A DNA stretch of 64,000 nt from Pseudomonas putida. Lineage in GTDB: Bacteria; Pseudomonadota; Gammaproteobacteria; Pseudomonadales; Pseudomonadaceae. The stretch covers positions 62,001 to 126,000 of the forward strand of contig NZ_JANHLK010000016.1 of NCBI RefSeq assembly GCF_028682635.1. The letters are read 5' to 3'. Positions 51,576 through 61,235 of this stretch are shown one piece after another (positions within the stretch are counted from its first letter, which is position 1; the number at the start of each line of letters is the position of its first letter). The notes under the pieces are model-generated. The model was not told where the DNA came from and ran no database searches. It was given only the letters and a program-made list of their open reading frames with translations. The position numbers and the translations under genes were made by a program.

Positions 51576-54500
51576 TCAATAGACATCCCGCAAATAACGC
51601 TTCTGCTCACTCATCTGGCGCCAATAATCAGCGGCGTCTTGCGGATCCAGTCCACCATGTCGTTGCGCGACCTGGCGCAACGTCTGATCGACGTCCCTGG
51701 CCATGCAGCTGGCATCGCCACAGATGTACAACCGGGCGCCGTCCTGCAGCCAGCGCCAGAGTTCGGCGCCTTGTTCGCGGATGCGGTCCTGTACGTAGAT
51801 CTTCTCCGCCTGGTCACGGGAAAACGCCAGGCTCAGGTGCGTCAGCAGGCCATCGTGCTGCATGCCTTGCAGTTCATCGCGGTAATAGAAATCGCTGGCG
51901 GCGTGCTGTTCACCGAAGAACAGCCAGTTCCTGCCCTGGTCGCCCCGCGCGCGGCGCTCTTGCAGGAAGGCGCGGAAGGGTGCGATGCCGGTGCCGGGGC
52001 CGATCATGATCATCGGTACATCACCGTCGCTGGGCACGCGAAAATGTTTCGACGGCTGGACGAAAACCGGTACCTCGGCGTCCTGCGCGCGGTCGGCGAG
52101 AAAGGTCGAGGACACGCCCTTGCGTTTGCCGTAGCGCACCGCGGCCACGGTGAGATGGACTTCCCGTGGATGCGCCTTGGCGCTTGACGCAATGGAATAC
52201 AGGCGCGGTTGCAGGCGTTTGAAGGTGCCCAGCAGCTCGCTTGCCGAGCAGTCGAGCGGATACTCCTGCAGCACGTCCGCCAGTTGCCGTCCCCACAACC
52301 ATTCTTTCAGCTGAGCCTTGCGGTCATTGCCCAGCAGCTGTTTCAAGCCCGGGTTGGCGCTGCGCTCGGCGATGAAGGCGAGGGTGTCGCTGTTGGGCCG
52401 GGCGATTTCAAAGTGTTCGGTCAGGGCCTGACGCAACGACACCTCGCCGAATTGATCGACGCTCACCGGCGCCTCGGCATTCAACCGGGTCAGGTCGAGC
52501 AACTCATCGACCAGTTCAGGACAATTGCGCGGATGGACGCCCAGCGCGTCACCCGCCTCGTAGCCCAATCCCGAATCCGCCAGGTCCAGGGAAAACATCC
52601 GGGTTTCCTTATGCGGGCTCTGGCTGTTCAGGTGAAGGTTGACCAGCAGCCGTGAGGCACGGGGCTTGGCCTTGCCCGTAGTCTCGATGGGACTGGCGGC
52701 ACCCTGCGCCTCGACAGCGACCGCTGGCTCGGGCCTGAGGGTCTTCTGTAATTGCGCCACCCAGGTATCGGCGCGCTCTTCGAATTCGGTGTCGCAGTCG
52801 ACCCGTTCCAGCAGACGGGTGGCGCCCAGTTCCTGCAGGCGCTGATCGAGTTGCTTGCCGTGACGGCAGAACTGGTCGTAGGCCGGATCACCCAAGGCGA
52901 GCACGGCAAAGCGCAGCGATTCCAGGCGTGTCTGGGTGGTGCTGAGGCTGTGCCAAAAACCTTCGCCGTTGTCCGGCGGGTCGCCATCGCCGAATGTGCT
53001 GCTGATCAGGGCCAGGTTCTGCGTGCTGGTCAACTTGCTGGCCGGAAAATCGGCCATCGCGCTCAGCTCCACGGCGAAGCCGCCGTCACGCAGGCGCGCG
53101 GCCAAACGCTCGGCCAGGGTTTCGGCATTGCCGGTTTGCGAGGCCCAGAGCAAGGTCACGGCGGGTGCGTTGGCGGCGGCTGGGGTTTCAACCTGGTTGC
53201 CCAGCGCAACACCCGCGTCGACCCGGCTGAACAACCCACCCAGGAGCCCGTCCAGCCACAGCCGCGTCTCGGTCGCCAGCGGCGCGCTGGGCGGCAGCAC
53301 CGGCACACCAGGCGCCTGGCGACCGGCGGGGGATTGCAGGCCACTGAGAAAACCGGCCAGGTAAGTGCGTTCGCTGTCGTTCAATGTCGGGGAGGGCAGG
53401 CGACGGATGCCCGCCAGATCAGCGAAGGTCTCGATGCTCGACATGGCGAGTTCCTCTGGCAAGGGGGAGGGGACGACGGCGGCAGGCGCTGGGGTTTGCA
53501 GGAACTGATGGTCGATCAGTTCGACCCGTTGCAGGGCGACCGCACAGAATTTGAATTCCGGCTGCTGGGATATCGGGTCGACGGCATCGTTGGTCACGGC
53601 ATTGATCGCCAGGTTTTCCCCAAACACATCGTTCCAGTGAAAAGGCGCAAAACAATTGCCCTGGCGCACGCGGTCGGTCACCACCGCCGGCAACACCGCG
53701 CGACCGCGCACGGAACGTACTTCGACCGGGTCCTTGTCCTTGATGCCCAACGCGCTGGCATCCTCGGGATGGATCTCGACGAAGGGGCCGGGGTTGAGCT
53801 TGTTCAGGGTCGCCACCTTGCCGGTCTTGGTCAGGGTGTGCCACTGATGCTGCAAGCGCCCGGTGTTGAGCACGAAGGGAAAGGCTTCATCGGGCATTTC
53901 TGCCGGCGCCATGTGCGGCCGGGCGAGGAAGATGCCTTTGCCGCGCTCGGTGGCAAACACGATCGCCGGCTGGTGGCCATCGGCTTCGACCTTGAGCGTC
54001 TGGCTCACGCCGTTGTTGAGGTAGCGAATCGGATTGCGCTGCGGGGCAGCCTCGGACGCGCAGGGCCATTGCAGCGGTTGGTCGCGCAGGCGCGTGTAGC
54101 TGGCGCCGCGAATGTCGTAGCCGGTCCTGGGATTCCAGGCGCGCTTGATCTCTTCGAACACTTCCTCGGCAGCGCTGTAGGTGAACCCGTCGGCGAAGCC
54201 CATCGCGCAGGCCACCCGGGCGATGATCTGCCAGTCGGGCAGCGTCTCGCCCGGGGCCTCCACGGCTTTTTGCATCAGCGTCAAGTTGCGCTCGGAGTTG
54301 ATCATCACGCCCTCGGCCTCGGCCCAGAGCGCGCCGGGCAGGAGGATGTCAGCGTAACGGTTGGTCTCGGTGTCGAGGTAGGCGTCCTGGGTGATCACCA
54401 GTTCGGCCGCTTGCAGGCCGTCGATGACTTTCTGGCGGTTGGGGCCCGACGCGACCGGGTTGGTGCAGATGATCCAGCAGGCCTTGATCTTGCCTGCGCT

Positions 54501-55670
54501 CATGTCTTCGAACAGGGCCACAGTGCCGCCGCCAACGTTGCGCGGCAGGCTGTCGCGCGGGATGTCCCACAAGTCTTCGATGAACTGGCGGTCCGCCTCG
54601 ACCAGCGCCGAGCGCTGTCCGGGCAGGCCTGGCCCCATGTAGCCCATCTCGCGGCCACCCATGGCATTGGGTTGCCCGGTCAGGGAAAACGGCCCGCTGC
54701 CCGGCCGGCAGATCGCCCCAGTGGCCAGGTGCAGGTTACACAGGGCGTTGGTGTTCCAGGTGCCGTGGGTACTCTGGTTCAGGCCCATGGTCCAGCAGCT
54801 CATCCATTCGGCGGCTTCGCCGATCCATGACGCAGCCTTTCGAATATCCGCCTCGGGCAGGCCGGTGATTTGCGCGACCGTGGCGGGAGGATAGTCCTCG
54901 AGGAATTCGGGCATGGCCTCCCAGCCTTCGGTGAACGCGGCGATGAAGGTCGGGTCGGTATGGCCGTTTTTCACCAGCAGGTGCAGCAAGCCATTGAGCA
55001 AGGCCAGGTCGGTCCCTGGCTTGATCGGCAGGAACAGGTCGGCTTTGTCCGCGGTGGCGCTGCGCCGTGGATCGACCACGATCAGCTTCGCCCCGGCCTT
55101 GACCCGGTCCAGCATGCGCAGGAACAGGATCGGGTGACAGTCGGCCATGTTCGCGCCGATGACGAAAAACAAATCAGCATGATCGAAGTCCTGGTACGAA
55201 CCCGGAGGGCCGTCAGAACCGAGGGACAGCTTGTAGCCGCTGCCGGCGCTGGCCATGCACAGGCGGGAATTGGACTCGATGTTGTTGGTGCGAACAAAAC
55301 CCTTGGCCAGCTTGTTGATCAGGTATTGGGCTTCCAGGGACATTTGCCCGGACACGTAGAACGACAATGCATCGGGGCCATGGCGATCGAGGGTGTCGCG
55401 CAACCGGCTGGCCGTCTCGCTGATCGCCTTGTCCATGGCGATGCGCACCGGGTCGCGCTGGCGCTTCTGGCGCAGGTAGGCATGCTCCATCCGCCCCGAC
55501 TCGGCGATGGCCTGGCCGCAGGTGGTGCCTTTGGTGCAGAGCCGGCCGGCGTTGGTCGGGTGGGCCTTGTCGCCGCTGACCTTGACGACCCGGTTGTTTT
55601 CGACCTGCATGACGATGCCGCAGCCCACACCACAATAGGGACACACACTGCGTACGGTTTTGCTTGCCAT
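51576..55670 (-). CDS. nasA: Assimilatory nitrate reductase fused to a CysJ-like flavoprotein
   Basis: 1364 residues from the ATG at 55668-55670 (GAGGGGCGAGG upstream). The N-terminal 4Fe-4S site uses Cys10, Cys13, Cys17 and Cys45. A molybdopterin oxidoreductase of NasA type runs to about residue 700 (SNSRLCMASAGSGYK, MGLNQSTHGTWNTN). A linker is followed by a flavodoxin domain (WASQTGNAETLAERLA) and an FAD/NADPH reductase like CysJ (RLYSIASS, GTGIAPFRAF, CGDASCMARDVD), ending YLRDVY. The enzyme could pass electrons from NADPH to nitrate in one chain. This bifunctional form is known in some Pseudomonas. No nirBD is in the window. Confidence 0.93.
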   Translation of the reverse strand: MASKTVRSVCPYCGVGCGIVMQVENNRVVKVSGDKAHPTNAGRLCTKGTTCGQAIAESGRMEHAYLRQKRQRDPVRIAMDKAISETASRLRDTLDRHGPDALSFYVSGQMSLEAQYLINKLAKGFVRTNNIESNSRLCMASAGSGYKLSLGSDGPPGSYQDFDHADLFFVIGANMADCHPILFLRMLDRVKAGAKLIVVDPRRSATADKADLFLPIKPGTDLALLNGLLHLLVKNGHTDPTFIAAFTEGWEAMPEFLEDYPPATVAQITGLPEADIRKAASWIGEAAEWMSCWTMGLNQSTHGTWNTNALCNLHLATGAICRPGSGPFSLTGQPNAMGGREMGYMGPGLPGQRSALVEADRQFIEDLWDIPRDSLPRNVGGGTVALFEDMSAGKIKACWIICTNPVASGPNRQKVIDGLQAAELVITQDAYLDTETNRYADILLPGALWAEAEGVMINSERNLTLMQKAVEAPGETLPDWQIIARVACAMGFADGFTYSAAEEVFEEIKRAWNPRTGYDIRGASYTRLRDQPLQWPCASEAAPQRNPIRYLNNGVSQTLKVEADGHQPAIVFATERGKGIFLARPHMAPAEMPDEAFPFVLNTGRLQHQWHTLTKTGKVATLNKLNPGPFVEIHPEDASALGIKDKDPVEVRSVRGRAVLPAVVTDRVRQGNCFAPFHWNDVFGENLAINAVTNDAVDPISQQPEFKFCAVALQRVELIDHQFLQTPAPAAVVPSPLPEELAMSSIETFADLAGIRRLPSPTLNDSERTYLAGFLSGLQSPAGRQAPGVPVLPPSAPLATETRLWLDGLLGGLFSRVDAGVALGNQVETPAAANAPAVTLLWASQTGNAETLAERLAARLRDGGFAVELSAMADFPASKLTSTQNLALISSTFGDGDPPDNGEGFWHSLSTTQTRLESLRFAVLALGDPAYDQFCRHGKQLDQRLQELGATRLLERVDCDTEFEERADTWVAQLQKTLRPEPAVAVEAQGAASPIETTGKAKPRASRLLVNLHLNSQSPHKETRMFSLDLADSGLGYEAGDALGVHPRNCPELVDELLDLTRLNAEAPVSVDQFGEVSLRQALTEHFEIARPNSDTLAFIAERSANPGLKQLLGNDRKAQLKEWLWGRQLADVLQEYPLDCSASELLGTFKRLQPRLYSIASSAKAHPREVHLTVAAVRYGKRKGVSSTFLADRAQDAEVPVFVQPSKHFRVPSDGDVPMIMIGPGTGIAPFRAFLQERRARGDQGRNWLFFGEQHAASDFYYRDELQGMQHDGLLTHLSLAFSRDQAEKIYVQDRIREQGAELWRWLQDGARLYICGDASCMARDVDQTLRQVAQRHGGLDPQDAADYWRQMSEQKRYLRDVY

Positions 55671-55718
55671 CCTCGCCCCTCGAATCTCTTGCCGGCCGTT
55701 ACCGATGCCGGAAACAAA

Positions 55719-55771
55719 AAAGGCGCCATGCGGCCCACCGTCATAAAAAACGGGGGACACACGGCGCCTTT
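55719..55771 (-). terminator. Leader terminator/attenuator upstream of nasA
   Basis: On the minus strand, AAAGGCGCC (55771-55763) pairs with GGCGCCTTT (55727-55719), followed by a run of T. It is an intrinsic terminator about 49 bases before the nasA ATG, inside the leader. In other Pseudomonas and in Azotobacter the ANTAR protein NasT prevents termination at such leaders when nitrate is present; that control is inferred here. Confidence 0.75.
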
Positions 55772-55898
55772 GTCGTATGCATGCAATCAGCGTTGACTGC
55801 AGGGTTGAGATGTACCTAGCAAGTCACGCGCCAGAAATGCCTTTCAGGCCGTGATCGTTGTCGATACGGGGGCGGGCAAGGGGAGATCGTCGAGCGTC

Positions 55899-55958
55899 GG
55901 TGCAAATGAACGCTGCACCCTGCACTTTTATAAAGCGCCACCTGCACCCGGGTGCACC
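55899..55958. promoter_or_regulatory. Cluster of GGTGCA/TGCACC inverted repeats upstream of nasA
   Basis: GGTGCA at 55899 pairs with TGCACC at 55914 (nine-base spacer), and a perfect palindrome TGCACCCGGGTGCA occupies 55943-55956. Between them lies an AT-rich TTTTATAAA (55926-55934) that could be a promoter element on the minus strand. The arrangement suggests a dimeric regulator binding twice. The regulator is unknown. Confidence 0.45.
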
Positions 55959-56013
55959 AGTCGGTGGCGGTGGCGGGACTGGCACCTGCAGCGCGCCAAT
56001 CCCGCCCGCGCTG

Positions 56014-57720
56014 TCACTTGCCCAGCGCTGGGGTGCGCGGCGGGATCAAGCGCTTCGAACCGGTGGCCTCGAACGCCGAGGCCAGGCGCAGCAGGGTCGA
56101 GTCGTCATAGGCGCGACCGGCAAAGGTCAGCCCCACGGGCATGCCGATGTCCGGCATGACCCCCATCGGCACGGTGACGGTCGGCACCCCCAGATGGCGT
56201 ATCGCGAGGTTGCCGTTGGCCACCCAGACGCCGTTGCTCCAGGCGATGTCCGCCGCTTCCGGGTCGACATCGGCATTGGCCGGGCCGACGTCGGCGACGG
56301 TCGGAAAAATTACCGCATCGAGCCCCAGCCGATCCATCCACTGCTCGAGATCGATCTGGCGCGTCTGTTCAAGGCCGCGCAGGCCGTCCGGCACCGTCGG
56401 GATCTGGTCCCACGGTGTGATGCCGCGCTCGGCCATGCGCACGTACTCGTCCATGCCGGCGGCAAGGTCGCCCTCGCGGTTGGGCAGGGTGCCTGGGTCA
56501 TGGGGGAAAATCAGCGGTCCGTCGACATCGACCAGGCGGTTCAACTGTGGATCGCCGTTGGCCTGCAGGAAATCATCGAAGGCCCAGGCCGTCAGGTCCC
56601 ACAACTCGTGATGCAGGAACTCCTTGGACACGATGCCGCGATTGAACACGGTCGGCGCACCGGGACGATCGCCCTCGCAGTTGGAGACCAGCGGGAAATC
56701 CACCTCGATGACTTCGGCGCCGGCGGCTTGCAAGGCCTGGCGGGCCTGCTCCCACAACCCGATCACCGAAGGCCGGGTGTGGATGCGCTGCCCGGTCGGG
56801 CCGCCGATGCCAGGGGCCTCGCTGGTGCCGGCTTCAGGGTCGGCGTTGATGTACATGCGCGGCACGCCCAGGCGCTTGCCGGCCAGGGCCGCGGCGTTGG
56901 CGGCCAGGTCCTGGTAGGAAGCGGGGCGCACCGAGGCGACAGATGGAATCGGCACCCAGGGTTGCAGGCGCCACAGGTCGCCGCGGGTGTCGGGGTCTTC
57001 GGCCACCACCACGTCGAGCACCTCGAGCAGGTCCGCCATGGTCCGGGCGAACGGCACGACGACGTCCATGGTCGGCGTCAACGGCCAGTTGCCACGCACC
57101 GAGATCACCCCGCGCGAAGGCGTGTAGGCGCACAAGCCATTGTTGGAGGCCGGGCCACGACCGCTCGACCAGGTTTCTTCAGCCAGGCCGAAGGCGGCAA
57201 AGCTGGCGGCGGTGGCGGTTCCGGCACCGTTCGACGAGCCGGAGGCGAAGGGGGCGGTGAGGTAGTCGGCGTTGTACGGGCTTTCTGCGCGGCCGTAGAC
57301 GCCGCGCTGCATGCCGCCGTTGGCCATCGGCGGCATGTTGGTCTTGCCCAGGCAGATGGCGCCGGCGGCGCGCAGCCGTTCGATAGTGAAGGCATCGCGA
57401 CAGGCGACCAGGTCCTTGAAGGCCGGGCTGCCGGAGGCGGCGGTCAGCCCCTTTACCAGATAACTGTCCTTGGCCGTGTAGGGAATGCCATCGAGCGGGC
57501 CCAGGGCCTGGCCCTTGGCGCGCCGGGCATCGCTGGCCTGGGCCTCTTGCAACGCATCGGGGTTGCGCACCACGACCGCATTGAGCGCGGTGGGCGTCTG
57601 GGGCGTGTCGTAGGCATCGATCCGCGCGAGATAGGCCTGGACCAGCTCCACGGCGGTGGTCTGGCCGGATTCGAGCGCAGCGCGCAGTTGGGCTATGGAA
57701 ACTTCGGTGACTTCGATCAT
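56014..57720 (-). CDS. Amidase-signature family hydrolase
   Basis: 568 residues from the ATG at 57718-57720; an upstream in-frame ATG at 57765 is possible, and neither has a strong ribosome site. The catalytic lysine lies in PYTAKDSYLVKG, the cis-serine in the GSSNGAGTA segment and the nucleophile serine in EETWSSGRGPAS, which give the Ser-cisSer-Lys triad. It is probably cytoplasmic and splits an amide to acid and ammonia. The gene lies upstream of the nitrate reductase gene on the same strand with 340 bases between, which might suggest nitrogen scavenging. Confidence 0.88.
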   Translation of the reverse strand: MIEVTEVSIAQLRAALESGQTTAVELVQAYLARIDAYDTPQTPTALNAVVVRNPDALQEAQASDARRAKGQALGPLDGIPYTAKDSYLVKGLTAASGSPAFKDLVACRDAFTIERLRAAGAICLGKTNMPPMANGGMQRGVYGRAESPYNADYLTAPFASGSSNGAGTATAASFAAFGLAEETWSSGRGPASNNGLCAYTPSRGVISVRGNWPLTPTMDVVVPFARTMADLLEVLDVVVAEDPDTRGDLWRLQPWVPIPSVASVRPASYQDLAANAAALAGKRLGVPRMYINADPEAGTSEAPGIGGPTGQRIHTRPSVIGLWEQARQALQAAGAEVIEVDFPLVSNCEGDRPGAPTVFNRGIVSKEFLHHELWDLTAWAFDDFLQANGDPQLNRLVDVDGPLIFPHDPGTLPNREGDLAAGMDEYVRMAERGITPWDQIPTVPDGLRGLEQTRQIDLEQWMDRLGLDAVIFPTVADVGPANADVDPEAADIAWSNGVWVANGNLAIRHLGVPTVTVPMGVMPDIGMPVGLTFAGRAYDDSTLLRLASAFEATGSKRLIPPRTPALGK

Positions 57721-57804
57721 GCGGTGACTGCCGGCTGTTGATGGGGGATGCGCGGGTTGAGGCATCCGGGTACGCCCGTCATGTTAGCACCGCGATCGCC
57801 GATG

Positions 57805-58323
57805 TCAGCTGCCGGCTTGAACAAGCAGGCGCTGGCTCGCCGGACTGAAGGCGGTGCGCAAGCGCTCGATGACCCGGTCGATCGAAGGGCCTTCAATGGC
57901 CGGTGGTTGCGGGCTCTCGCCGAACTCACGCCAGATGAACAGGGTCATCTCCGCGCCATCGGTCAGCGTGTGTGCGCTGGCGCTGTCGCCGAAGTTTTCC
58001 AGCAACCGATAGCGCTCATCCTGCCAGAACAGGTCCTCGACCCACGGGTACACCGGGATGTAATGGAAATGGATGGGGAAGCGCGGATCATGGCCGAATC
58101 GGCTGATGTAGAGCCACTTGGGCTGCAACTCCGCTTGCAGGGTTTTCTGCACCCTGGCGAGCAGCCCGCCCATCTCGGCCAGGGCCTGCTCGGGAAGGTC
58201 GGACAATGAATTGGCGTTGTGCCGGGTGCCCAGGACCAGATAGCCGGGGAGCGCCGAAGACATGTGGTGGTTGAGGATCCAGTGGGCGGTTTCATGGATG
58301 ATGAAACGGGGTGCTATGTCCAT
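57805..58323 (-). CDS. HIT-like family protein
   Basis: 172 residues. The segment FPIHFHYIPVYPW has the H-x-H core of histidine-triad proteins, and the N-terminal ILNHHMSSALPGYLVLGTR resembles the HIT fold's first strands. The third histidine of a classic H-x-H-x-H is not evident, so nucleotide hydrolase activity is uncertain. It ends 85 bases before the amidase start. Confidence 0.65.
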   Translation of the reverse strand: MDIAPRFIIHETAHWILNHHMSSALPGYLVLGTRHNANSLSDLPEQALAEMGGLLARVQKTLQAELQPKWLYISRFGHDPRFPIHFHYIPVYPWVEDLFWQDERYRLLENFGDSASAHTLTDGAEMTLFIWREFGESPQPPAIEGPSIDRVIERLRTAFSPASQRLLVQAGS

Positions 58324-58515
58324 GGGTCAATGTCCGTTGGCGACGCTGCCAAAAGGGGCGGGTGGGTTGGCCTCGACTGATTCTAAATCCAGCAAAGCTC
58401 CGTGGGATACGCTTTTTGCGCTGGTGCCATGCGCGGGCAATGTAGGGGCAAATCCTGCCGCCGACCACCAGACCTGGGTGTAGCAGGTTAACGCTTTGGT
58501 ATGAAGCCGGGGGAT

Positions 58516-59283
58516 TCACAGGTCCAGGTCAATCACATGGGCGGCCTCGAACTGAGCGTTTTCATTGATACCATTCCTGGCATAGCCCAGGGCGTTGCAA
58601 ATGACCCGGGTGTTGCCGATCCGGTAATCGAAGCTGCCGTGGGTATGGCCATGCAACCAGAGTGCCGGCTGCCACGCCTTGATCTGCTCTTCGAGGTCTG
58701 AAACGAAACTTGCGTTGATCGGCGAGTCGACGAAAGTCGGGCTGATGCTCGAGCGGGTCGGTGCGAAATGCGAGATCACCACAGTAGGAGTGCTGCGGTC
58801 GGCGGCAAAACAGTCTTCCAGCCAGGCCACCGTCTGCAGGAAAATCAGCTGGGAAATGGCCGGGGTGAACAGGTCTGGAAAATCAGGCGAAACCCTGATG
58901 CGGCTGAAGTCGCGGATCAGACTCGTGGCCATGTCGATTCCCTGGGCCCGATCTTCGGCTTGATCAAAAAGACGGTAGTCGGACCACAGGGTACAACCGA
59001 GGAACCGTACGCCGTTGTGGACGTGCGCCGTACGTTCCAGCACGTGGATCGATGTGCCTTGGGACAAGCGGTGCAGTTGCTCGTAGGTCGAGATCAAGTC
59101 GCTGCCGTAGAATTCGTGATTGCCGGCCACGTACAGCACCGGCGTCGGGCATGCCCTGGCCCACTCGATGGCGGCGGCCGGCCGGGAGATGTCGCCGGCC
59201 AGGACCACGATATCCGCTTCCAACACCGGAAACGGCAGGGCATCGACGGACAAATGGATATCGGAAAGCAGGGCGATGCGCAT
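58516..59283 (-). CDS. Metallophosphoesterase
   Basis: 255 residues. All the calcineurin-type metal motifs are present: LLSDIHLS at the start, VVLAGDIS, YVAGNHEFYG, ISHFAP and LHGHTHGSFDY. It hydrolyses a phosphoester with two metal ions. It is small and lacks extra domains. It lies 28 bases downstream of the lactate dehydrogenase gene on the same strand, possibly in one transcript. Confidence 0.9.
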   Translation of the reverse strand: MRIALLSDIHLSVDALPFPVLEADIVVLAGDISRPAAAIEWARACPTPVLYVAGNHEFYGSDLISTYEQLHRLSQGTSIHVLERTAHVHNGVRFLGCTLWSDYRLFDQAEDRAQGIDMATSLIRDFSRIRVSPDFPDLFTPAISQLIFLQTVAWLEDCFAADRSTPTVVISHFAPTRSSISPTFVDSPINASFVSDLEEQIKAWQPALWLHGHTHGSFDYRIGNTRVICNALGYARNGINENAQFEAAHVIDLDL

Positions 59284-59310
59284 GGAACGGTTCCTGGCAG
59301 TGGGTGCTAA

Positions 59311-60456
59311 TTACTTGAGGGGATGACGCACCAGAATCGATTCGTCGATCTGGTCGATGGAGGTGACCCCCGTCAATGTCATGGCCACGCGCATTTCCTT
59401 GGCGAAGATATCCAGCATGTTTTCCACCCCGCGTTGACCGTCGGCCGCCAGGGCATAGGCCATGGAGCGTCCAAGCAGTACCCCTTTGGCTCCCAGTGCC
59501 AACATGCGCACCACATCCAACCCCGAGCGGATCCCCGAGTCGACCAGCACCTTGAGGTCATTGCCCACCGCTTGCATGATTGGCGGCAGGGCTTGGGCCG
59601 TGGAGAGCACGCCATCCAGCTGCCGGCCGCCGTGGTTGGAAACGATGATACCGTCGGCGCCAAAACTGACCGCATCCCTGGCGTCCTCGGGGTCGAGAAT
59701 GCCCTTGATGATCATCGGGCCCTTCCAGAAATCGCGAATCCACTCCAGGTCGCTCCAGCTGATCGACGGGTCGAAGTTGTTGGCCAGCCAGCCGATGTAA
59801 TCTTCGAGCGTAACGGCCTTGCCCAGATACTTCGAGACATTGCCCAGGTCATGGGGCCGCCCCATGAGGCCGACGTTGAAGGCCCAGTCGGGCCGGGTGA
59901 TGGCCTGCAACATTCGCCGCGACGATGCATAGGGACCAGACATGCCCGAATGGGCGTCGCGATAGCGGGCGCCGGGCGTCGGCATGTCGACCGTGAACAC
60001 CAGGTTCTGCACGCCGGCGGCCTTGGCGCGTTCCAGCGCGTTTCTCATGAACCCGCGGTCCTTGAGCACATACAGTTGAAACCAGATGGGCTGTTGAGTG
60101 TTGGCGCGGACCTCTTCGATCGAGCACACCGACACGGTGGACAGGCACAGCGGGATGCCTTTGTTTTCGGCGGCCTTGACCGCCTGCACTTCGCCACGGC
60201 GGGCGAACATGCCCGTCAGCCCTACCGGCGCCAATACGATGGGCATCGACAGGCGTTGATCGAACAGGGTGGTTTCCAGGCTCAATGCTTCGACGTTCTT
60301 GAGGATGCGCTGGCGCAGGCTGACGTCCGCCAGATCGGCGCTGTTGGCCCTCAGCGTGTGCTCGGCATAGGCTCCGCCATCGATGTAGTCGAACAAAAAA
60401 CGCGGGAGCTTGCGACGGGCTGCCTCGCGATAGTCGGATGCGGACGAAATGATCAT
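59311..60456 (-). CDS. lldD: L-lactate dehydrogenase (FMN, membrane-associated) LldD
   Basis: 381 residues, the exact LldD length class. The sequence MIISSASDYREAARRKLP starts the family; FTVDMPTPGARYRD and the catalytic histidine in VSNHGGRQLD are diagnostic of FMN alpha-hydroxy-acid dehydrogenases. It oxidises L-lactate to pyruvate and passes electrons to quinone. The usual partners lldP and the regulator are not adjacent; this may be a stand-alone copy. Confidence 0.92.
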   Translation of the reverse strand: MIISSASDYREAARRKLPRFLFDYIDGGAYAEHTLRANSADLADVSLRQRILKNVEALSLETTLFDQRLSMPIVLAPVGLTGMFARRGEVQAVKAAENKGIPLCLSTVSVCSIEEVRANTQQPIWFQLYVLKDRGFMRNALERAKAAGVQNLVFTVDMPTPGARYRDAHSGMSGPYASSRRMLQAITRPDWAFNVGLMGRPHDLGNVSKYLGKAVTLEDYIGWLANNFDPSISWSDLEWIRDFWKGPMIIKGILDPEDARDAVSFGADGIIVSNHGGRQLDGVLSTAQALPPIMQAVGNDLKVLVDSGIRSGLDVVRMLALGAKGVLLGRSMAYALAADGQRGVENMLDIFAKEMRVAMTLTGVTSIDQIDESILVRHPLK

Positions 60457-60628
60457 ATTGCCGATGCCTTGAGCTGATGGGGGACGGTGACGCCTGTCGA
60501 GCTTGAGGGCAGATTAGCCCATGCAATTGCAACTCTGTTGAAAAGCCGTGCAAACCTTTGGTGGCTGCAACATGGACGAAACATAACGCGCCTATGATCC
60601 GCCTCAACCAAAACCGAGGGAGCGACCC

Positions 60629-60844
60629 ATGAACCGGCCATCAAGAAGCATCCGCAAACTGCTCGACTCCGTGGCCTCCAACAACGAGGGCGCGGCGCTG
60701 GATGTGATGCGCGCCGCTGAACAGCTCAAGGACGAGGTGCTGCGCCAACGCTTGCTCAACCTGATTCATCGGCTCAACCAGGACGCCATCGACTTGCGCA
60801 TTGCCCGTGACGAGATCCAGGGTGGCGCCATCAAGCTTGCGTGA
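60629..60844 (+). CDS. Small conserved-looking protein of unknown function
   Basis: 71 residues. GAGGGAGCGACCC lies just before the ATG, a strong ribosome site. The protein is helical and charged (VMRAAEQLKDEVLRQRLLNL, then HRLNQDAIDLRIARDEI), with no signal peptide and no membrane segment. Similar small cytoplasmic proteins occur in Pseudomonas, but I recognise no function. It is convergent with the next gene. Confidence 0.65.
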   Translation: MNRPSRSIRKLLDSVASNNEGAALDVMRAAEQLKDEVLRQRLLNLIHRLNQDAIDLRIARDEIQGGAIKLA

Positions 60845-60854
60845 CGGGCTTGCT

Positions 60855-61067
60855 TCAACCTGCGTGAGCCAGGTAATAGGCAACCAGAGCATTGGCGTGG
60901 CCATGACCCAGGCCATGCTCGGTCTTGAGCCAGGCGACCATTTCCATGTGCTTCTTGTTGCTGACGGTCTTGAGCAGGTCCAGCCAGTGGCTGACCGGGT
61001 GCCCGTACTTTTTTTCGATTGAAGGGAAGTACGAGGCGGGGCCTTTGGTTTTTGTGTCTTCAGTCAC
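60855..61067 (-). CDS. DUF4287 family small protein
   Basis: 70 residues. The pattern SYFPSIEKKYGHPVSHWLDL and WLKTEHGLGHGHANALVAYY is characteristic of the DUF4287 domain, found alone or fused in many bacteria without known function. It is highly charged at the N-terminus and probably cytoplasmic. It ends ten bases from the convergent gene at 60629-60844. Confidence 0.8.
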   Translation of the reverse strand: MTEDTKTKGPASYFPSIEKKYGHPVSHWLDLLKTVSNKKHMEMVAWLKTEHGLGHGHANALVAYYLAHAG

Positions 61068-61235
61068 GTTGCAAACTCCATTTTTGCTGGGTGATCAGGA
61101 GAGCCGGGAAATGCTCCCGACGCAGCATCGGTAACGGTACTTTTTAGCCTGTGCTGAATCCGCCGTCCACTCCTGGTATCGCATCACAGCAATGGCGGCC
61201 TGACAGCCGACCCATCTCTCACGGCCGAATCGGAT

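Noticed and set aside
50324..52009. 561-codon plus-strand frame and a 330-codon minus-strand frame with GLFAGKPAPTG-type repeats
   Set aside because: Both arise because the 126-base REP period is a multiple of three; the plus-strand frame also runs antisense into the nitrate reductase gene.
52752..54830. 692-codon plus-strand frame opposite the nitrate reductase gene
   Set aside because: It is antisense to a well-supported molybdopterin/flavoprotein gene in GC-rich DNA, where long antisense frames are common.
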